A stretch of 64,000 nt of DNA from Serratia sp. UGAL515B_01 (GCF_033095805.1 NZ_CP109901.1:2046001-2110000); one strand, 5' to 3'. Shown: positions 10,517 to 20,264, counted from the stretch's first letter. A program made the numbers and translations. Notes: generated from the letters alone by a model not told the origin.

Positions 10517-10841
10517 TCCATGCCTTTTTCTGAAAAGCCATCCGCTTGTTTGAGCGTTGTTTTATACAACCCGCTCATTCTTTAATGGTATAACCGTTGC
10601 CCTCCCAAATACAGGCAGTTGCTACGTTACTGCACGCCGTAGCACGCTTGCCAGGTAAACCGCTTTGAAATCCGCTACCGGCTATACTCTCTTTTACACA
10701 CACCGCTCATAGGTAGATTTCTCTGCTGTCCGAATACTGACGGTTGTTTTTTTATGCTTCCGGTTCTACACATTACGTGAGGTGGCGAACGATTAAGTCA
10801 ACTGCTACATTTGAGCAAAAATCAGCCATGGGGGATATGCG
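10517..10841. other. Gene-free stretch between two small genes
   Basis: A candidate hairpin at 10552-10576 (GAGCG-TTGT / ACAA-CC-CGCTC, with a small bulge) followed by ATTCTTT may terminate the yniD transcript. The rest presumably carries the promoter of the next gene; I see no further ORF or repeat. Confidence 0.4.
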
Positions 10842-11051
10842 ATGAAGTTCTCAGAGCAGGAGATAAAACCAATATGGGATGAAGTTGCCAGGCTGATTGG
10901 CGACAGCGTGATGCAACTGCGCCATCGTGGCGAAGTTTTGTCGGTGGACACCCTAGCCGACCATTTGACAAAACAGTTAACAACAAATCACGATGTCGAA
11001 CAGCGGATCCTGATTAGTACAGCGATCAACATGCTGAAAGGGGGATACTAA
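10842..11051 (+). CDS. Small FumD-like (DUF2767-type) protein
   Basis: A 69-residue soluble protein with GGGGGAT upstream of its ATG at proper spacing. The pattern (VARLIGDSVMQLRHRGE, then DVEQRILISTAINMLKGGY at the end) resembles the 69-residue E. coli YdhZ/FumD family in length and in the order of hydrophobic and charged positions. Identity is low, so the assignment is tentative; E. coli FumD was reported to have fumarase activity in vitro, but nothing here supports carrying that over. No operon partner. Confidence 0.5.
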   Translation: MKFSEQEIKPIWDEVARLIGDSVMQLRHRGEVLSVDTLADHLTKQLTTNHDVEQRILISTAINMLKGGY

Positions 11052-11079
11052 ATCGTCCCCCCAAACGTCCTACTCTGCT

Positions 11080-11655
11080 CTATGCCGCCTTTACCGGTAC
11101 GATATCAGCCCATAGGGCAATTGCATTGTTCCCTTTTACGACCAATCTTAGCGGCCCACTTCCTGGCTGCCACCAGCATCCCTGACGCGCAACCAAAAGA
11201 CTCCCGTTTGGTAACTGCCATTCCCCTTGTAGGACATAAAACACACCGGCATGCAACAATGACAAACCAAAGGTTTCCACCACACGCTGCACATGTGCAG
11301 AATAGTACCCACGGCGCGTCATAATATTGAAATCCTGACTGCTGCCGCCAAGTAACGCCGCCTTTACCGGTACATCTCCAGGAAATGCAAACGGTTTTCC
11401 AATCTCCTGTAGACAGTGATCTATCTGCCCCTCACTGAACAAATGCACACCGTCACCTTCCAACAGGGTGATCGATCGGTCGATACCGTTAAATACAGAG
11501 AACGGGCCATTCTGAGCAATAGTTGCAATGCTGGCACGCCAACTGAATTCTTCGTCCCCCAAAGGCTGGCTGATAATTTCGCGTGTTTCACCACCGCCAT
11601 TACGCCATGGGCTGACCGGCAGAGTGGCGAAGTCAAAACGGATGAGATTCATCAT
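11080..11655 (-). CDS. hutD: HutD/Ves family cupin
   Basis: A 191-residue HutD (Ves, DUF886) protein: the N-terminal block LPVSPWRNGGGETREI, then FSWRASIATIAQNGPFS and a central GIDRSITLLEGDGV are the family hallmarks of this bicupin fold. In hut loci it is thought to modulate or guard histidine catabolism; its activity is not established. Its ATG overlaps the hutF stop codon by 4 nt (ATGA), so it is translated with hutF. No signal peptide. Confidence 0.92.
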   Translation of the reverse strand: MMNLIRFDFATLPVSPWRNGGGETREIISQPLGDEEFSWRASIATIAQNGPFSVFNGIDRSITLLEGDGVHLFSEGQIDHCLQEIGKPFAFPGDVPVKAALLGGSSQDFNIMTRRGYYSAHVQRVVETFGLSLLHAGVFYVLQGEWQLPNGSLLVARQGCWWQPGSGPLRLVVKGNNAIALWADIVPVKAA

Positions 11656-13022
11656 GCCTCCTGTTGAAAGGTTTTTAGTACTTGCAAAAACTCGATTCGG
11701 CTCTTTTCTTGCAACGCATGACGCCTTTGTTCGATAACCTGTCGCCCTGCGACAAACACATCACGGATCTGTTCCTTTCCACCAGCGAACAACCAGCGGT
11801 TGAGAATAGAAGCCGCTGGTGCAGAGGCCAGATAAGGATCTTCACCGTCCAGTACCAGCCAATCTGCACGGTATCCCACCGCCAATTTACCGATTGCCAC
11901 GCCACAGGCTTGTGCCCCTCCCTGAAGTGCCTGCTGATAAAGGACATCGCCCACCGCTGGTTGTTGCGCGGTGGTCAGTCGGTTACGTCGCTGGTCGCGA
12001 AGCCTTTGCGCATACTCAAACCAGCGTAATTCTTCCACAACGTTCAACGACACATGGCTATCTGAACCGATCCCCCAACGCCCCTGGTGGTGTAAATAGC
12101 TGTCACCTGGGAAAATGCCATCCCCCAGATTAGCCTCTGTTGTCGGACACAGGCCAGCAATCGCTTTACTGCTTGCCAACTGCTGCAACTCTTCACGATC
12201 CAGATGAGTGGCATGCACCAGACACCAGCGGCTGTCCACAGGCAAATGCTCATACAACCAGGCAACGGGACGCTGACCACTCCAGGCAAGGCAGTCATTC
12301 ACTTCTTTTTGCTGTTCTGCAATATGAATATGCACCGGCAGTGTTTGGTTAGAGGCCGCCAAAACCTGCTGCATCTGGCTCAGTTCCACCGCCCGTAGGG
12401 AATGGAAGCAAAGCCCCTGATTCTGCAAAGGCAACTCGGACAACTGACGGGCAATCACCTGTTGTTGTTCAAGGTAACTTTCTACATTTTGGATAAAACG
12501 CTTTTGCCCCGGCTGTGCAGGTTGCGCCCCAAAACCGGCATAGCTATAGAGCACGGGTAGTAATGTCATACCAATTCCAGCTTCCTGTGCAGCCAGGCTG
12601 AGACGCCCTGTCATTTCGCCACGATCGGCATAGGGTTGTCCGTTTGGAGCATGATGCAAATAGTGGAACTCGGCAACCTGGGTATAGCCTCCCTTAAGCA
12701 TTTCGATATACAGTTGGCGTGCAACAATCCCAACCTGTTCTGGAGTTAAGCGCTGAACCAAACGATACATCAAGTCACGCCATGTCCAGAAACTGTCCTG
12801 CGGATCACCCGCCACTTCTGCCAGTCCGGCCATTGCTCGCTGAAAAGCATGGGAGTGCAGGTTTGGCATACCGGGCACCACATCGCCATGCAGGTGGATA
12901 CAACCCGCAGATTGGGCATTTGGCATCACTTGGCTTAGTTGACCGAAAGCATCCACATCAAGGCGTACATTCTGCGCCCAGCCGGATGGAAGCAGTGCAC
13001 GAGAGGCAAAATAAGCAGGCAT
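11652..13022 (-). CDS. hutF: Formimidoylglutamate deiminase HutF
   Basis: Converts N-formimino-L-glutamate to N-formyl-L-glutamate plus ammonia in the cytoplasm. The product is an amidohydrolase-superfamily TIM barrel of 456 residues. Metal ligands are visible as H56-x-H58 in NLHSHAFQR, the later VHIHIAEQQ and WCLVHATHL histidines, and the Asp of GIGSDSHVS. It is paired with HutG downstream in the pathway, which defines the five-enzyme histidine route. It is transcribed divergently from hutC, and a TTGTATATACAT site lies in the intergenic region about 100 bp upstream of this start. Confidence 0.93.
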   Translation of the reverse strand: MPAYFASRALLPSGWAQNVRLDVDAFGQLSQVMPNAQSAGCIHLHGDVVPGMPNLHSHAFQRAMAGLAEVAGDPQDSFWTWRDLMYRLVQRLTPEQVGIVARQLYIEMLKGGYTQVAEFHYLHHAPNGQPYADRGEMTGRLSLAAQEAGIGMTLLPVLYSYAGFGAQPAQPGQKRFIQNVESYLEQQQVIARQLSELPLQNQGLCFHSLRAVELSQMQQVLAASNQTLPVHIHIAEQQKEVNDCLAWSGQRPVAWLYEHLPVDSRWCLVHATHLDREELQQLASSKAIAGLCPTTEANLGDGIFPGDSYLHHQGRWGIGSDSHVSLNVVEELRWFEYAQRLRDQRRNRLTTAQQPAVGDVLYQQALQGGAQACGVAIGKLAVGYRADWLVLDGEDPYLASAPAASILNRWLFAGGKEQIRDVFVAGRQVIEQRRHALQEKSRIEFLQVLKTFQQEA

Positions 13023-13122
13023 AGCGGTATTCCAAAGTAGGTTTAACAGCTAAGAACGCGCAAAAAGCGCGCAAGTTAATAAAATGTGGGCCAGTATTAT
13101 TTCACTGTAAACTGACACTTAC

Positions 13123-13134
13123 TTGTATATACAT
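13123..13134. promoter_or_regulatory. Candidate HutC operator in hutF/hutC intergenic region
   Basis: TTGTATATACAT, one base short of the perfect 12-bp palindrome found upstream of hutI. HutC-type GntR repressors bind TGTATA-N-TATACA-like sites, so this site probably controls both hutFD and hutC. The binding is inference from sequence match and position. Confidence 0.7.
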
Positions 13135-13198
13135 ATACGTACTCAAACATCAACAGTAAACTAATGTTATTATTTTTTTATTTGACGAGGTTAACGTC

Positions 13199-13954
13199 GT
13201 GGTAGGTCAAAAAACCGTATTGCAGTTGGCAGCAGCAATGAGCGATACTCCAGCCCCGATCTATCAGCGGGTCAAGCAAGCGATAATCAGCCAAATCCGT
13301 GCCGGTCACTGGCAACCGCATCAACGCGTTCCCTCTGAAAGTGAACTGGTGACAGAACTCGGCGTCAGCCGCATGACCATCAACCGTGCATTGCGTGAAC
13401 TCACTAGTGAGGGTTTCCTGATCCGTATGCAGGGGGTCGGAACGTTTGTTGCCGAAGCCAAGGCACATACTGCCTTGCTAGAAGTCCATAACATTGCCGA
13501 TGAGATTGCTGCACGCGGACACCGTCACAGCAGCAAAATTCTGCAATTGAAAGCGCGAGCTGCCAACGATGAAGAAGCCGCTGCATTGGATATTCAGCCG
13601 GGACAACAACTTTTCTACTCGCAGATTGTTCATTACGAAAATGATGTACCCGTGCAAATAGAAGATCGTTGCGTCAACCCCTCTGCCGCCCCTGATTACA
13701 TGAAGCAGGATTTTGATCAGGTCACGCCCTATATTTATCTGACACAGGCAGCCCCTCTGACAGCGGGTGAACATATTGTGGAGGCGGTTGTTCCAACTCT
13801 TCAGGAACGTGAATTGCTGCAATTAGATGAGCAAGAACCGGGTTTGGTGATCCATCGAAGAACCTGGTCAGGAAAAACGGTTGTCACCGCTGCACGCTTA
13901 CTCTATCCAGGCAGTCGTTATCAGCTGTTCGGTCGTTTTACTCATCAGCGCTGA
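13199..13954 (+). CDS. hutC: Histidine utilisation repressor HutC
   Basis: GntR-family (HutC subgroup) repressor that responds to urocanate. The N-terminal winged helix spans about residues 20-90 (APIYQRVKQAII, VPSESELVTELGVSRMTINRALRELT). A UTRA ligand domain fills about residues 105-245 (LDIQPGQQLFYSQIVHYEN, ... GLVIHRRTW). The GTG at 13199 is chosen because GAGG lies 9 nt before it; an ATG at 13238 (MSDTPAPIYQR) is a possible shorter start with a poorer site. Divergent from hutF and upstream of hutIG, with operator-like palindromes in front of each unit. Confidence 0.93.
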   Translation: MVGQKTVLQLAAAMSDTPAPIYQRVKQAIISQIRAGHWQPHQRVPSESELVTELGVSRMTINRALRELTSEGFLIRMQGVGTFVAEAKAHTALLEVHNIADEIAARGHRHSSKILQLKARAANDEEAAALDIQPGQQLFYSQIVHYENDVPVQIEDRCVNPSAAPDYMKQDFDQVTPYIYLTQAAPLTAGEHIVEAVVPTLQERELLQLDEQEPGLVIHRRTWSGKTVVTAARLLYPGSRYQLFGRFTHQR

Positions 13955-13972
13955 GCACTCTACTGACGTACC

Positions 13973-14000
13973 CCATTCTTTCCCGTTAGGGAGAGAATGG
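13973..14000 (+). terminator. Hairpin after hutC
   Basis: Twelve-position inverted repeat with one mismatch (CCATTCTTTCCC / GGGAGAGAATGG) and a GTTA loop, about 20 bp after the hutC stop. Downstream bases are not T-rich, so its termination strength is uncertain. Confidence 0.5.
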
Positions 14001-14116
14001 CCTTACTTGAACAACTTTGTCCCCTATCACGCTTTCTCTCGATTCGTCACATAGTGATAACAAATTTTTAGCCTCTTACTTGTAGCATTACGTTGAATGC
14101 GCTAGCTTGGTCTTGA

Positions 14117-14128
14117 TTGTATATACAA
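14117..14128. promoter_or_regulatory. HutC operator before hutI
   Basis: Perfect 12-bp palindrome TTGTATATACAA, ending 20 bp before the chosen hutI start. It matches the TTGTATATACAT site in front of hutFD/hutC, so it is most likely the HutC operator for hutIG. Operator function is inferred. Confidence 0.78.
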
Positions 14129-14148
14129 CCATGTGGGAGCTGAACAAC

Positions 14149-15366
14149 ATGACGTCTGAGATCCACTGCGATAGCCTGTGGCACGGCGCCGATATTGTGA
14201 CCATGCGTAACGGCAAATATCACATCATCAAAGATGGCGCTATCGCTGTAAGCCATGGGAAAATTGTCTGGATAGGTGAACAATTTTCAATGCCCGCGTT
14301 CACAGCGGCAGAAACGGTCAAGTTTGACGCTGGGATCATCACCCCTGGCCTGATTGACTGCCACACCCACCTGGTGTTTGGCGGTGATCGCAGTGGTGAG
14401 TTCGAACAGCGACTAAACGGTGTAAGTTATGCAGAGATTGCCGCACAGGGTGGCGGTATTATCTCCACGGTAAGAGCTACGCGCGATACCGAAGAAAAAA
14501 AACTGCTGGAACAGGCACTTTTTCGTCTACAACCCCTGTTGGCTGAAGGCATTACCTGTGTAGAAATCAAGTCAGGCTATGGACTAACCCCACAGAGCGA
14601 GTTGAAAATGTTGCGTGTAGCACGTCAACTTGGCGAATTATTACCTGTTGAGGTTAAAACGACTTGCCTGGCAGCGCATGCTTTGCCGCCAGAATATGCC
14701 GGACGTAGTGACGACTATATCGAACTCGTGTGTAACACCCTCATTCCTGAAGCTGCAGCTGCGGGGTTGGCGGACGCGGTTGATGCTTTTTGCGAACATT
14801 TGGCGTTTTCACCGGCACAGGTTGAACGGGTCTTTACCGCGGCACAAAAGGCAGGGCTTCCGGTGAAACTCCATGCAGAACAGCTCTCAGCGTTGGGTGG
14901 CAGCTCACTGGCTGCAAGGCATCATGCCCTTTCCGCCGATCATCTGGAATACGCGACTGAACAAGATGCTATCGCCATGGCTGCTGCGGGCACCGTTGCA
15001 GTCCTATTGCCTGGTGCTTACTATCTACTGCGTGAAACTCAGTGCCCACCGATCGATTTATTCCGAAAACATGGCGTACCGATGGCAATTGCCAGCGATG
15101 CAAACCCAGGCACTTCACCGGCGCTGTCACTACGTTTAATGCTCAATATGGCCTGTACATTGTTCCGCCTGACACCAGAGGAAGCTCTGGCAGGCGTAAC
15201 GGTGCACGCTGCTAACGCATTGGGGTTGCACGAAAGTCATGGCTCCCTAGAGGTTGGTAAAGTAGCCGACTTTATCCACTGGCCACTGGTTCGTCCAGCA
15301 GAACTGGCTTATTGGTTAGGTGGGCAACTGCCCTGCACAGTCATTTTCCGAGGAGAAATTCGTTAA
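14149..15366 (+). CDS. hutI: Imidazolonepropionase HutI
   Basis: Hydrolyses 4-imidazolone-5-propanoate to N-formimino-L-glutamate. The ATG at 14149 gives 405 residues, the usual HutI size, and has GGGAG about 10 nt upstream; upstream TTG (14107) and ATG (14131) codons would run through the operator palindrome. Amidohydrolase motifs present are [13 protein letters not shown] (metal H-x-H), [18 protein letters not shown] and [12 protein letters not shown]. The stop codon overlaps the hutG start by one base (TAATG), so hutIG are coupled. Confidence 0.95.
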   Translation: MTSEIHCDSLWHGADIVTMRNGKYHIIKDGAIAVSHGKIVWIGEQFSMPAFTAAETVKFDAGIITPGLIDCHTHLVFGGDRSGEFEQRLNGVSYAEIAAQGGGIISTVRATRDTEEKKLLEQALFRLQPLLAEGITCVEIKSGYGLTPQSELKMLRVARQLGELLPVEVKTTCLAAHALPPEYAGRSDDYIELVCNTLIPEAAAAGLADAVDAFCEHLAFSPAQVERVFTAAQKAGLPVKLHAEQLSALGGSSLAARHHALSADHLEYATEQDAIAMAAAGTVAVLLPGAYYLLRETQCPPIDLFRKHGVPMAIASDANPGTSPALSLRLMLNMACTLFRLTPEEALAGVTVHAANALGLHESHGSLEVGKVADFIHWPLVRPAELAYWLGGQLPCTVIFRGEIR

Positions 15367-16169
15367 TGGCGATCCTTAATCCTTTTGAGTTTCAACGCGG
15401 TCACCTACCCCTGCTGATCAGTATTCCTCATGCCGGAACCCAGTTGACCCCTGCGGTAGAGGCTGGCCTGACCGAGGATGCCTGGCTACTCCCGGATACC
15501 GATTGGCATATCCCACAGCTCTATGATTTTGCGCGATATTTAGGCGCGAGCATTCTGATCGGTAACTATTCTCGTTTTGTGGTCGACCTTAATCGTCCGG
15601 CGGATGATAAACCACTCTACACCACAGCCACCACTGGCCTCTTTCCTGACGTGTTGTTCGATGGTCGGCCCAGTTTTCGCCCTGATGCCGCCCCATCTGC
15701 TGAAGAGCGGGCACGATATCTACAAGAGGTCTGGCAACCTTATCATCAGCAGTTGCAAAATGAACTGACGCGTTTGAAAGCCATCCACGGCTATGCATTG
15801 CTGTTGGACGCACATTCCATCGCCTCAGTGATACCACGTTTGTTTGATGGCAAGCTGCCAGACCTAAATTTAGGCACCAACGACGGTGAAAGTTGTGCAC
15901 CTGAGTTGAGCAATGGATTGATGAACTGTTGCGAACGGCAACAGCAATTCACGCATGTGCTCAACGGGCGTTTTAAAGGAGGTTACATCACTCGCGCTTA
16001 CGGGCAGCCAAAAGAAGATGTACACGCGGTGCAGTTGGAGCTGGCACAAATAAATTATATGTCTGAACAGTATCCCTTTGCATTTGATGCCAAGCGCGCA
16101 GCCCCTTTACAACATCTGCTGCAACGGCTGCTTGAAAGCATGCTTGCCTGGGGAGAGCAACGCCGTTAA
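15366..16169 (+). CDS. hutG: N-formylglutamate deformylase HutG
   Basis: Cleaves N-formyl-L-glutamate to glutamate and formate, completing the HutF branch. The product has 267 residues, typical for this N-formylglutamate amidohydrolase family (not the arginase-type formiminoglutamase that shares the name). Seen: LISIPHAGTQL, DTDWHIPQLYDFA, VVDLNRPADD, LLDAHSIAS and EDVHAVQLELAQINYM, all family segments with likely metal-binding His, Asp and Glu residues. Its ATG shares a base with the hutI stop. A strong bidirectional terminator follows. Confidence 0.94.
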   Translation: MAILNPFEFQRGHLPLLISIPHAGTQLTPAVEAGLTEDAWLLPDTDWHIPQLYDFARYLGASILIGNYSRFVVDLNRPADDKPLYTTATTGLFPDVLFDGRPSFRPDAAPSAEERARYLQEVWQPYHQQLQNELTRLKAIHGYALLLDAHSIASVIPRLFDGKLPDLNLGTNDGESCAPELSNGLMNCCERQQQFTHVLNGRFKGGYITRAYGQPKEDVHAVQLELAQINYMSEQYPFAFDAKRAAPLQHLLQRLLESMLAWGEQRR

Positions 16170-16210
16170 CTCAGACTTTACCTTTCGCTCCGGTACTGCG
16201 CTGAATATAA

Positions 16211-16235
16211 GAAAACCCCGACAAACGGGGTTTTC
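16211..16235. terminator. Bidirectional terminator between hutG and tsx
   Basis: Perfect 10-bp stem GAAAACCCCG / CGGGGTTTTC with an ACAAA loop. T-rich sequence follows on the plus strand (TTTCTTTCTATTTTT). The AAAA/TTTT stem ends serve both convergent genes. Confidence 0.9.
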
Positions 16236-16260
16236 TTTCTATTTTTACTATTTCCAACAA

Positions 16261-17136
16261 TCAGAAATTATAACCAGCGACCAGATAATATCCCCAACCG
16301 GTTGATTTTATTGGCCCTTGTGGTGTACCAATATCAACGCCGTCCTGCCATTGACCACCATTATGGAAGTAACGAGCAACGAATGAGTAATGCCAATGAT
16401 CGTAATTCAGCGCCAGGATATGACTGGATGCAATAGAATTGCTGGTACGTGCCTGACGGCCATCAACAGAGAAGTCATCTCTGCCCAGATTGGAACCAAA
16501 GTCAAAGTTGGTAAAACTAATATAGTTCAGATCCCCCCCCAAAACCTGGGTCAGTGGAACAAAGTATTTGACTTTAAAGCGATAACCATCCCAGCTGTTC
16601 TCGTTGGCAGCATCGTAATTCTGCCACTGGTACTTAGCATAAATATTCATCGACAGGCTGAGTGGCAAGCCGGTATCGATATCGGTTCCCAACCCCATAT
16701 ACCAGGTGCTCTGCCGAGAAGCGCTGTTACGCCCCATGTCGTAAATGTAGTTATTGGCAAAGTACCACTCTTTGAATGGCCCAAAACCCAAACTGGTGCC
16801 GGTCAGTTTGTCGATGGAGAAACGAGGTTCAATCTCCATAAACAACGGAGAACCCTTATCCCAGATCCCCCGATTGGGCGTATTACCGGTGCCGAAGAAT
16901 TTCGGCACATCAACATAGCCGTAAAAATCTAACCAATCCTTACGTGTGAAAGCTTCGTATTCGAGATAAACGTCATTATTCAGCTGTGGCCCAAAGCGAG
17001 TATGGTAGCTACCTACCACGTTGACACTCTGATGCCACCAATCTGAAACAAACTGGCTATTTTTACTATCGGCTATTGATGACGTGCTGAAGGATGCAGC
17101 AAGAAGTAATCCTGCTGCGAGAGTTGATTTTTCCAT
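16261..17136 (-). CDS. tsx: Nucleoside-specific outer-membrane channel Tsx
   Basis: Outer-membrane 12-stranded barrel for nucleoside and deoxynucleoside uptake. Starting at [12 protein letters not shown] (ATG at 17134-17136) gives 291 residues with a clear signal peptide ending near SIADS; an upstream in-frame start would add 20 residues with no export character. Family segments read [55 protein letters not shown] and [15 protein letters not shown]. The C-terminal phenylalanine (VAGYNF) fits BAM-dependent assembly. A 22-bp perfect palindrome lies about 84 bp upstream. Confidence 0.95.
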   Translation of the reverse strand: MEKSTLAAGLLLAASFSTSSIADSKNSQFVSDWWHQSVNVVGSYHTRFGPQLNNDVYLEYEAFTRKDWLDFYGYVDVPKFFGTGNTPNRGIWDKGSPLFMEIEPRFSIDKLTGTSLGFGPFKEWYFANNYIYDMGRNSASRQSTWYMGLGTDIDTGLPLSLSMNIYAKYQWQNYDAANENSWDGYRFKVKYFVPLTQVLGGDLNYISFTNFDFGSNLGRDDFSVDGRQARTSNSIASSHILALNYDHWHYSFVARYFHNGGQWQDGVDIGTPQGPIKSTGWGYYLVAGYNF

Positions 17137-17470
17137 TTTTGTTACCAAATGCTTATGGGCCATTCCCTGCCAGTAAGAAAGATGATACTGAGTCAAACGA
17201 CACGGTTGCGGTATACGAACGGAAGGTAAGTTTACCTTCCGAACGACGCACGCATTATAAAAACCTCAGAGCACAAAAACCGTGCTCTAGTTACATTTTT
17301 ACCGCCAGGTAATCGATTGCCTTCACATTTTAAACATTTAGTTTCAGAAAAAAACATTTTTTGGTGCGATTTCAAGAAAACAAAACCACCCAGCAACCTA
17401 GCCGGGAACAGCACAACTGGAAAATTAGCTGAGATTCATCACTTGGCTGCACGCAGCCGTAAAATAGACG
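17137..17470. other. Control region upstream of tsx, downstream of yddG
   Basis: Contains no credible ORF. It holds the 22-bp palindrome at 17220-17241 and A/T-rich sequence suited to the tsx promoter. The yddG transcript must also end in this interval; I see no canonical hairpin with a T-run. Confidence 0.5.
17220..17241. promoter_or_regulatory. 22-bp perfect palindrome upstream of tsx
   Basis: CGGAAGGTAA-GT-TTACCTTCCG, 10-bp arms around two bases, starting 84 bp before the tsx start codon. It could be a dimeric repressor operator or a short hairpin ending the yddG transcript; no T-run follows, which favours an operator. Its binding protein is not known to me. Confidence 0.5.
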
Positions 17471-18361
17471 CTAAACAGCGCGGATGGCATGCCAACAAAT
17501 CAGCGAACCTAAAGTCACCATGATCACTCCCTGCCAAAAATTGACAGACAAAGAGGTACTGAGAACCACGGCGGCGAATACCGCTGACAACACCGGAGTA
17601 AAGTAAGAGGCTGTAGCCAACAAAGTCATATTACCGTGCAAGATCCCCACATTCCATACGGCATACCCTGCCCCCATCGCTACACCAGCGCACAATAAAG
17701 CCAAAGTAACCCACCAGCTAAAATGCATACTCTCATGGCTGAAGGGATAGATCAGCCACAAGGCCAATGCTGTAAAAGCGATAAATAGCACCACTCCATT
17801 TTTGCCTTGGGCTAATTTTTTAGTCACATTGCAATAGACAGCCCATATCACAGCACCGCTGAAGGAGAGTACATAACTCAACGGATTGCTGTGTACATTG
17901 GCTAACATTTGCGCAGGGGACCATCCACCATCACCACTCATAATCCAGCCAATGCCAACCAGCGAAAGCAGCAAACCAGGGGTCATCCACCATCTAGCCT
18001 TTTGACCGTTGAACAAAATCGCCATTAGTATGGTAAAGCAAGGCCATAAATAGTTAATCATCCCTATTTCAATCGCTTGCATACGATTGTTGGCATATCC
18101 TAGTGACAATGACAGGCAAATCTCATAAAGCACAAACAGTAGACTACCTGTGAACAGATAACCACGGGGAAACTCAGCCAGCTTTGGGATCCCCATCACA
18201 GCAAACAGAAACAGCGTTCCTACACTGTAGATCATCGCTGCCCCCCCAACCGGTCCAAGACCTTCGCTAACGCTGCGGATCAGACCGACAACACTGCTCC
18301 ATAACACAATCGCCAGCAGGCCAAGCAAAGTGGCTTTATGGGAAACAGACAAATGGAGCAT
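17471..18361 (-). CDS. yddG: Aromatic amino acid exporter YddG (EamA/DMT)
   Basis: Inner-membrane exporter of aromatic and some other amino acids. The 296-residue protein has ten predicted helices in two EamA repeats. It shares long blocks with E. coli YddG: LLAIVLWSSVVGLIRSVSEG, LGPVGGAA, LYEICLSLSLGYA, INYLWPCFTILMAILFNGQK and AWNVGILHGN in equivalent form (VWNVGILHGN here). The start at MLHLSVSHKATL is a few residues longer than in E. coli and plausible. Single gene; next to tsx without evident functional link. Confidence 0.92.
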   Translation of the reverse strand: MLHLSVSHKATLLGLLAIVLWSSVVGLIRSVSEGLGPVGGAAMIYSVGTLFLFAVMGIPKLAEFPRGYLFTGSLLFVLYEICLSLSLGYANNRMQAIEIGMINYLWPCFTILMAILFNGQKARWWMTPGLLLSLVGIGWIMSGDGGWSPAQMLANVHSNPLSYVLSFSGAVIWAVYCNVTKKLAQGKNGVVLFIAFTALALWLIYPFSHESMHFSWWVTLALLCAGVAMGAGYAVWNVGILHGNMTLLATASYFTPVLSAVFAAVVLSTSLSVNFWQGVIMVTLGSLICWHAIRAV

Positions 18362-18893
18362 CAGAGTAAATCCTAATCATTTATTTTTTATTAGATTTTA
18401 ACTCTACTGACCTGCCAGGGAAAAAGATAGGCTCTGTGGCAATGTCCTGTCTTATAACTCGCTGCGCGTAATAGTGTTACAGGTGGGAGTGATGGCCGTT
18501 GAACCCATGGATGCGCAAATAGGGGGCACGGCGTGTAGGCGCTCGCGCTCGTCGTCATTCCCACCTGCCAGAAGCGTGATACATAGCGGTATTAAGAACA
18601 CCGATTTAGGCTGTGAACCTTAGCTGTTTATATCCTTTACTCTGCTTCTTTGTTATCTATGCCTGTTCGCCCCAGTCACATAGTAGGTCTGCTCCTGGGG
18701 ATGTGTTCACTGACCGCCTTGATACATCTTGAATAATTTTAGGTACATACCCAAAATAATTCGAGTTGCAGGAGGGCGACAACGCAACGAATCCCTAGGA
18801 GCTTACTCAAGTAAGTGACTGGGGTGAGTGAGGAAAGCCAACGCACATGCAACTTGAAGTACGACGAGTATAGGTCATTTGCCTGAGGACAAA
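18362..18893. other. Gene-free stretch with ERIC element and a long inverted pair
   Basis: No convincing ORF. Contains 13-base arms at 18480-18492 and 18555-18567 that can pair with one G-U, enclosing a GC-rich segment (GGCGCTCGCGCTC), and an ERIC element at 18745-18872. Confidence 0.6.
18745..18872 (+). repeat. ERIC element (canonical core)
   Basis: A 128-bp element with the standard ERIC termini (CCCAAAATAATTCGAGTTGCA and GCAACTTGAAGTACGACG) and the diagnostic core AGGAGCTTAC...AAGTAAGTGACTGGGGTGAG. It lies between puuP and yddG, both on the minus strand, so it may be present in the puuP 3' untranslated RNA. Confidence 0.93.
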
Positions 18894-20264
18894 TTACTGT
18901 TGTGGTTGACGTTCAAGCTGCGGTGGCGGCTGACGGAATCGGCGAGTCAGGTAAGCCAGATAGGCAAATCCCAGGGCCGCCCAAATCAGCCCCATCGTTA
19001 ACGAGCTTTTCTCCAGATTCAACCACAATACCCCCACGGTGAAGGCTCCCACCAAAGGCAAGAACAGAAAATGGAAACGGTCTTTCCACGTCTTGTTACG
19101 TCCTTCACGTATAAAGAAATGGCTGATGACCGAAATATTAACGAAGGTAAAGGCGACCAGAGCACCGAAGTTAATCAGCGCGGTCGCCGTCACTAAGTCG
19201 AAAGATAATGCAGATAAAGCCACCAGCCCAACAAGTAATACATTTAATACTGGTGTGCGCCATTTAGGGTGGATATAACCAAAAATTTTTTCAGGAAAAA
19301 CGTTATCGCGTCCCATCACGTACAGCAAGCGGGAAACGCTGGCGTGAGAAGCTAAGCCAGAAGCCAAGGTATTGATGAACGTGGTGCAAAGGAAGATCGC
19401 TTGGAACAATTTCCCCCCCACGTACAAGGCGATTTCAGGCAATGCTGCATCAGGCTCTTTGAATCGTTCTATGCTTGGGAAAAACAGCTGAATAAAGAAT
19501 GAGACGCTGATGAAAATTATGCCACCGTACAATGCGGTGAGGAAGATTGCCTTGGGGATCACTCTGGCTGCATCTGGCGTTTCTTCGCTGAGCGTGGTGA
19601 CGGCGTCAAACCCAAGAAATGAAAAGCACAGGATGGTGGCTCCGGTAATGATGGGGAGCAATTGCGCATTTTCACTGACAAAAGGCTTGAGGCTCCACAC
19701 TGTCCCCACCCCTTCACCATCACGTAGCCCGTGGATCACGAGAAAGATGAATACGACGATAATCGCCACTTGTGCTAGGACAAACAAAGTATTGAAGTTG
19801 GCTACCAGATTGACACTTTTCAGATTGATCGATGTCATGATCACGACAAAGCCAACAACCCAAACCCATGGAGGAACTTCTGGGAATAATGCCGTCAGAT
19901 AAATCTTCGCCAGCAGCGTATTAATCATCGGTAAAAACAGATAATCCAATAACGAAGACCAGCCCACTAGAAACCCGACATGTGGGTTAATCGCTTTTTG
20001 TGCATAGGTATAGGCAGACCCCGACGTTGGGAATTGACGCACCAGCTTACCGTAACTGATCGCGGTAAACAGCACACCAGCCAGCGCAAAAAGATAAGAG
20101 GCCGGAACATGACCATCCGTTACACCCGAAACGATACCAAAAGTATCAAATACGGTCATCGGCGTCAGATAAGCTAAGCCCATCATCACCACTTGCCACA
20201 GTTTTAGTGTTTTACGCAGTTGCGGTTTGCCCGCGCCATTACAGTCGATGGCACTTATCGCCAT
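18894..20264 (-). CDS. puuP: Putrescine importer PuuP (APC family)
   Basis: Proton-coupled putrescine permease of the inner membrane with 12 predicted helices. The start [10 protein letters not shown] (ATG 20262-20264) has GAGGAA upstream and gives 456 residues, near the E. coli length of about 461; a longer frame upstream would add 26 arginine-rich residues. Nearly all family blocks match E. coli Puu[49 protein letters not shown] and [20 protein letters not shown]. It follows puuA by 128 bp on the same strand and feeds putrescine to PuuA. Confidence 0.95.
   Translation of the reverse strand: MAISAIDCNGAGKPQLRKTLKLWQVVMMGLAYLTPMTVFDTFGIVSGVTDGHVPASYLFALAGVLFTAISYGKLVRQFPTSGSAYTYAQKAINPHVGFLVGWSSLLDYLFLPMINTLLAKIYLTALFPEVPPWVWVVGFVVIMTSINLKSVNLVANFNTLFVLAQVAIIVVFIFLVIHGLRDGEGVGTVWSLKPFVSENAQLLPIITGATILCFSFLGFDAVTTLSEETPDAARVIPKAIFLTALYGGIIFISVSFFIQLFFPSIERFKEPDAALPEIALYVGGKLFQAIFLCTTFINTLASGLASHASVSRLLYVMGRDNVFPEKIFGYIHPKWRTPVLNVLLVGLVALSALSFDLVTATALINFGALVAFTFVNISVISHFFIREGRNKTWKDRFHFLFLPLVGAFTVGVLWLNLEKSSLTMGLIWAALGFAYLAYLTRRFRQPPPQLERQPQQ

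Noticed and set aside
16390..16932. A 180-codon plus-strand frame
   Set aside because: It is antisense to tsx, which is well conserved; it has no ribosome site or recognisable domain.
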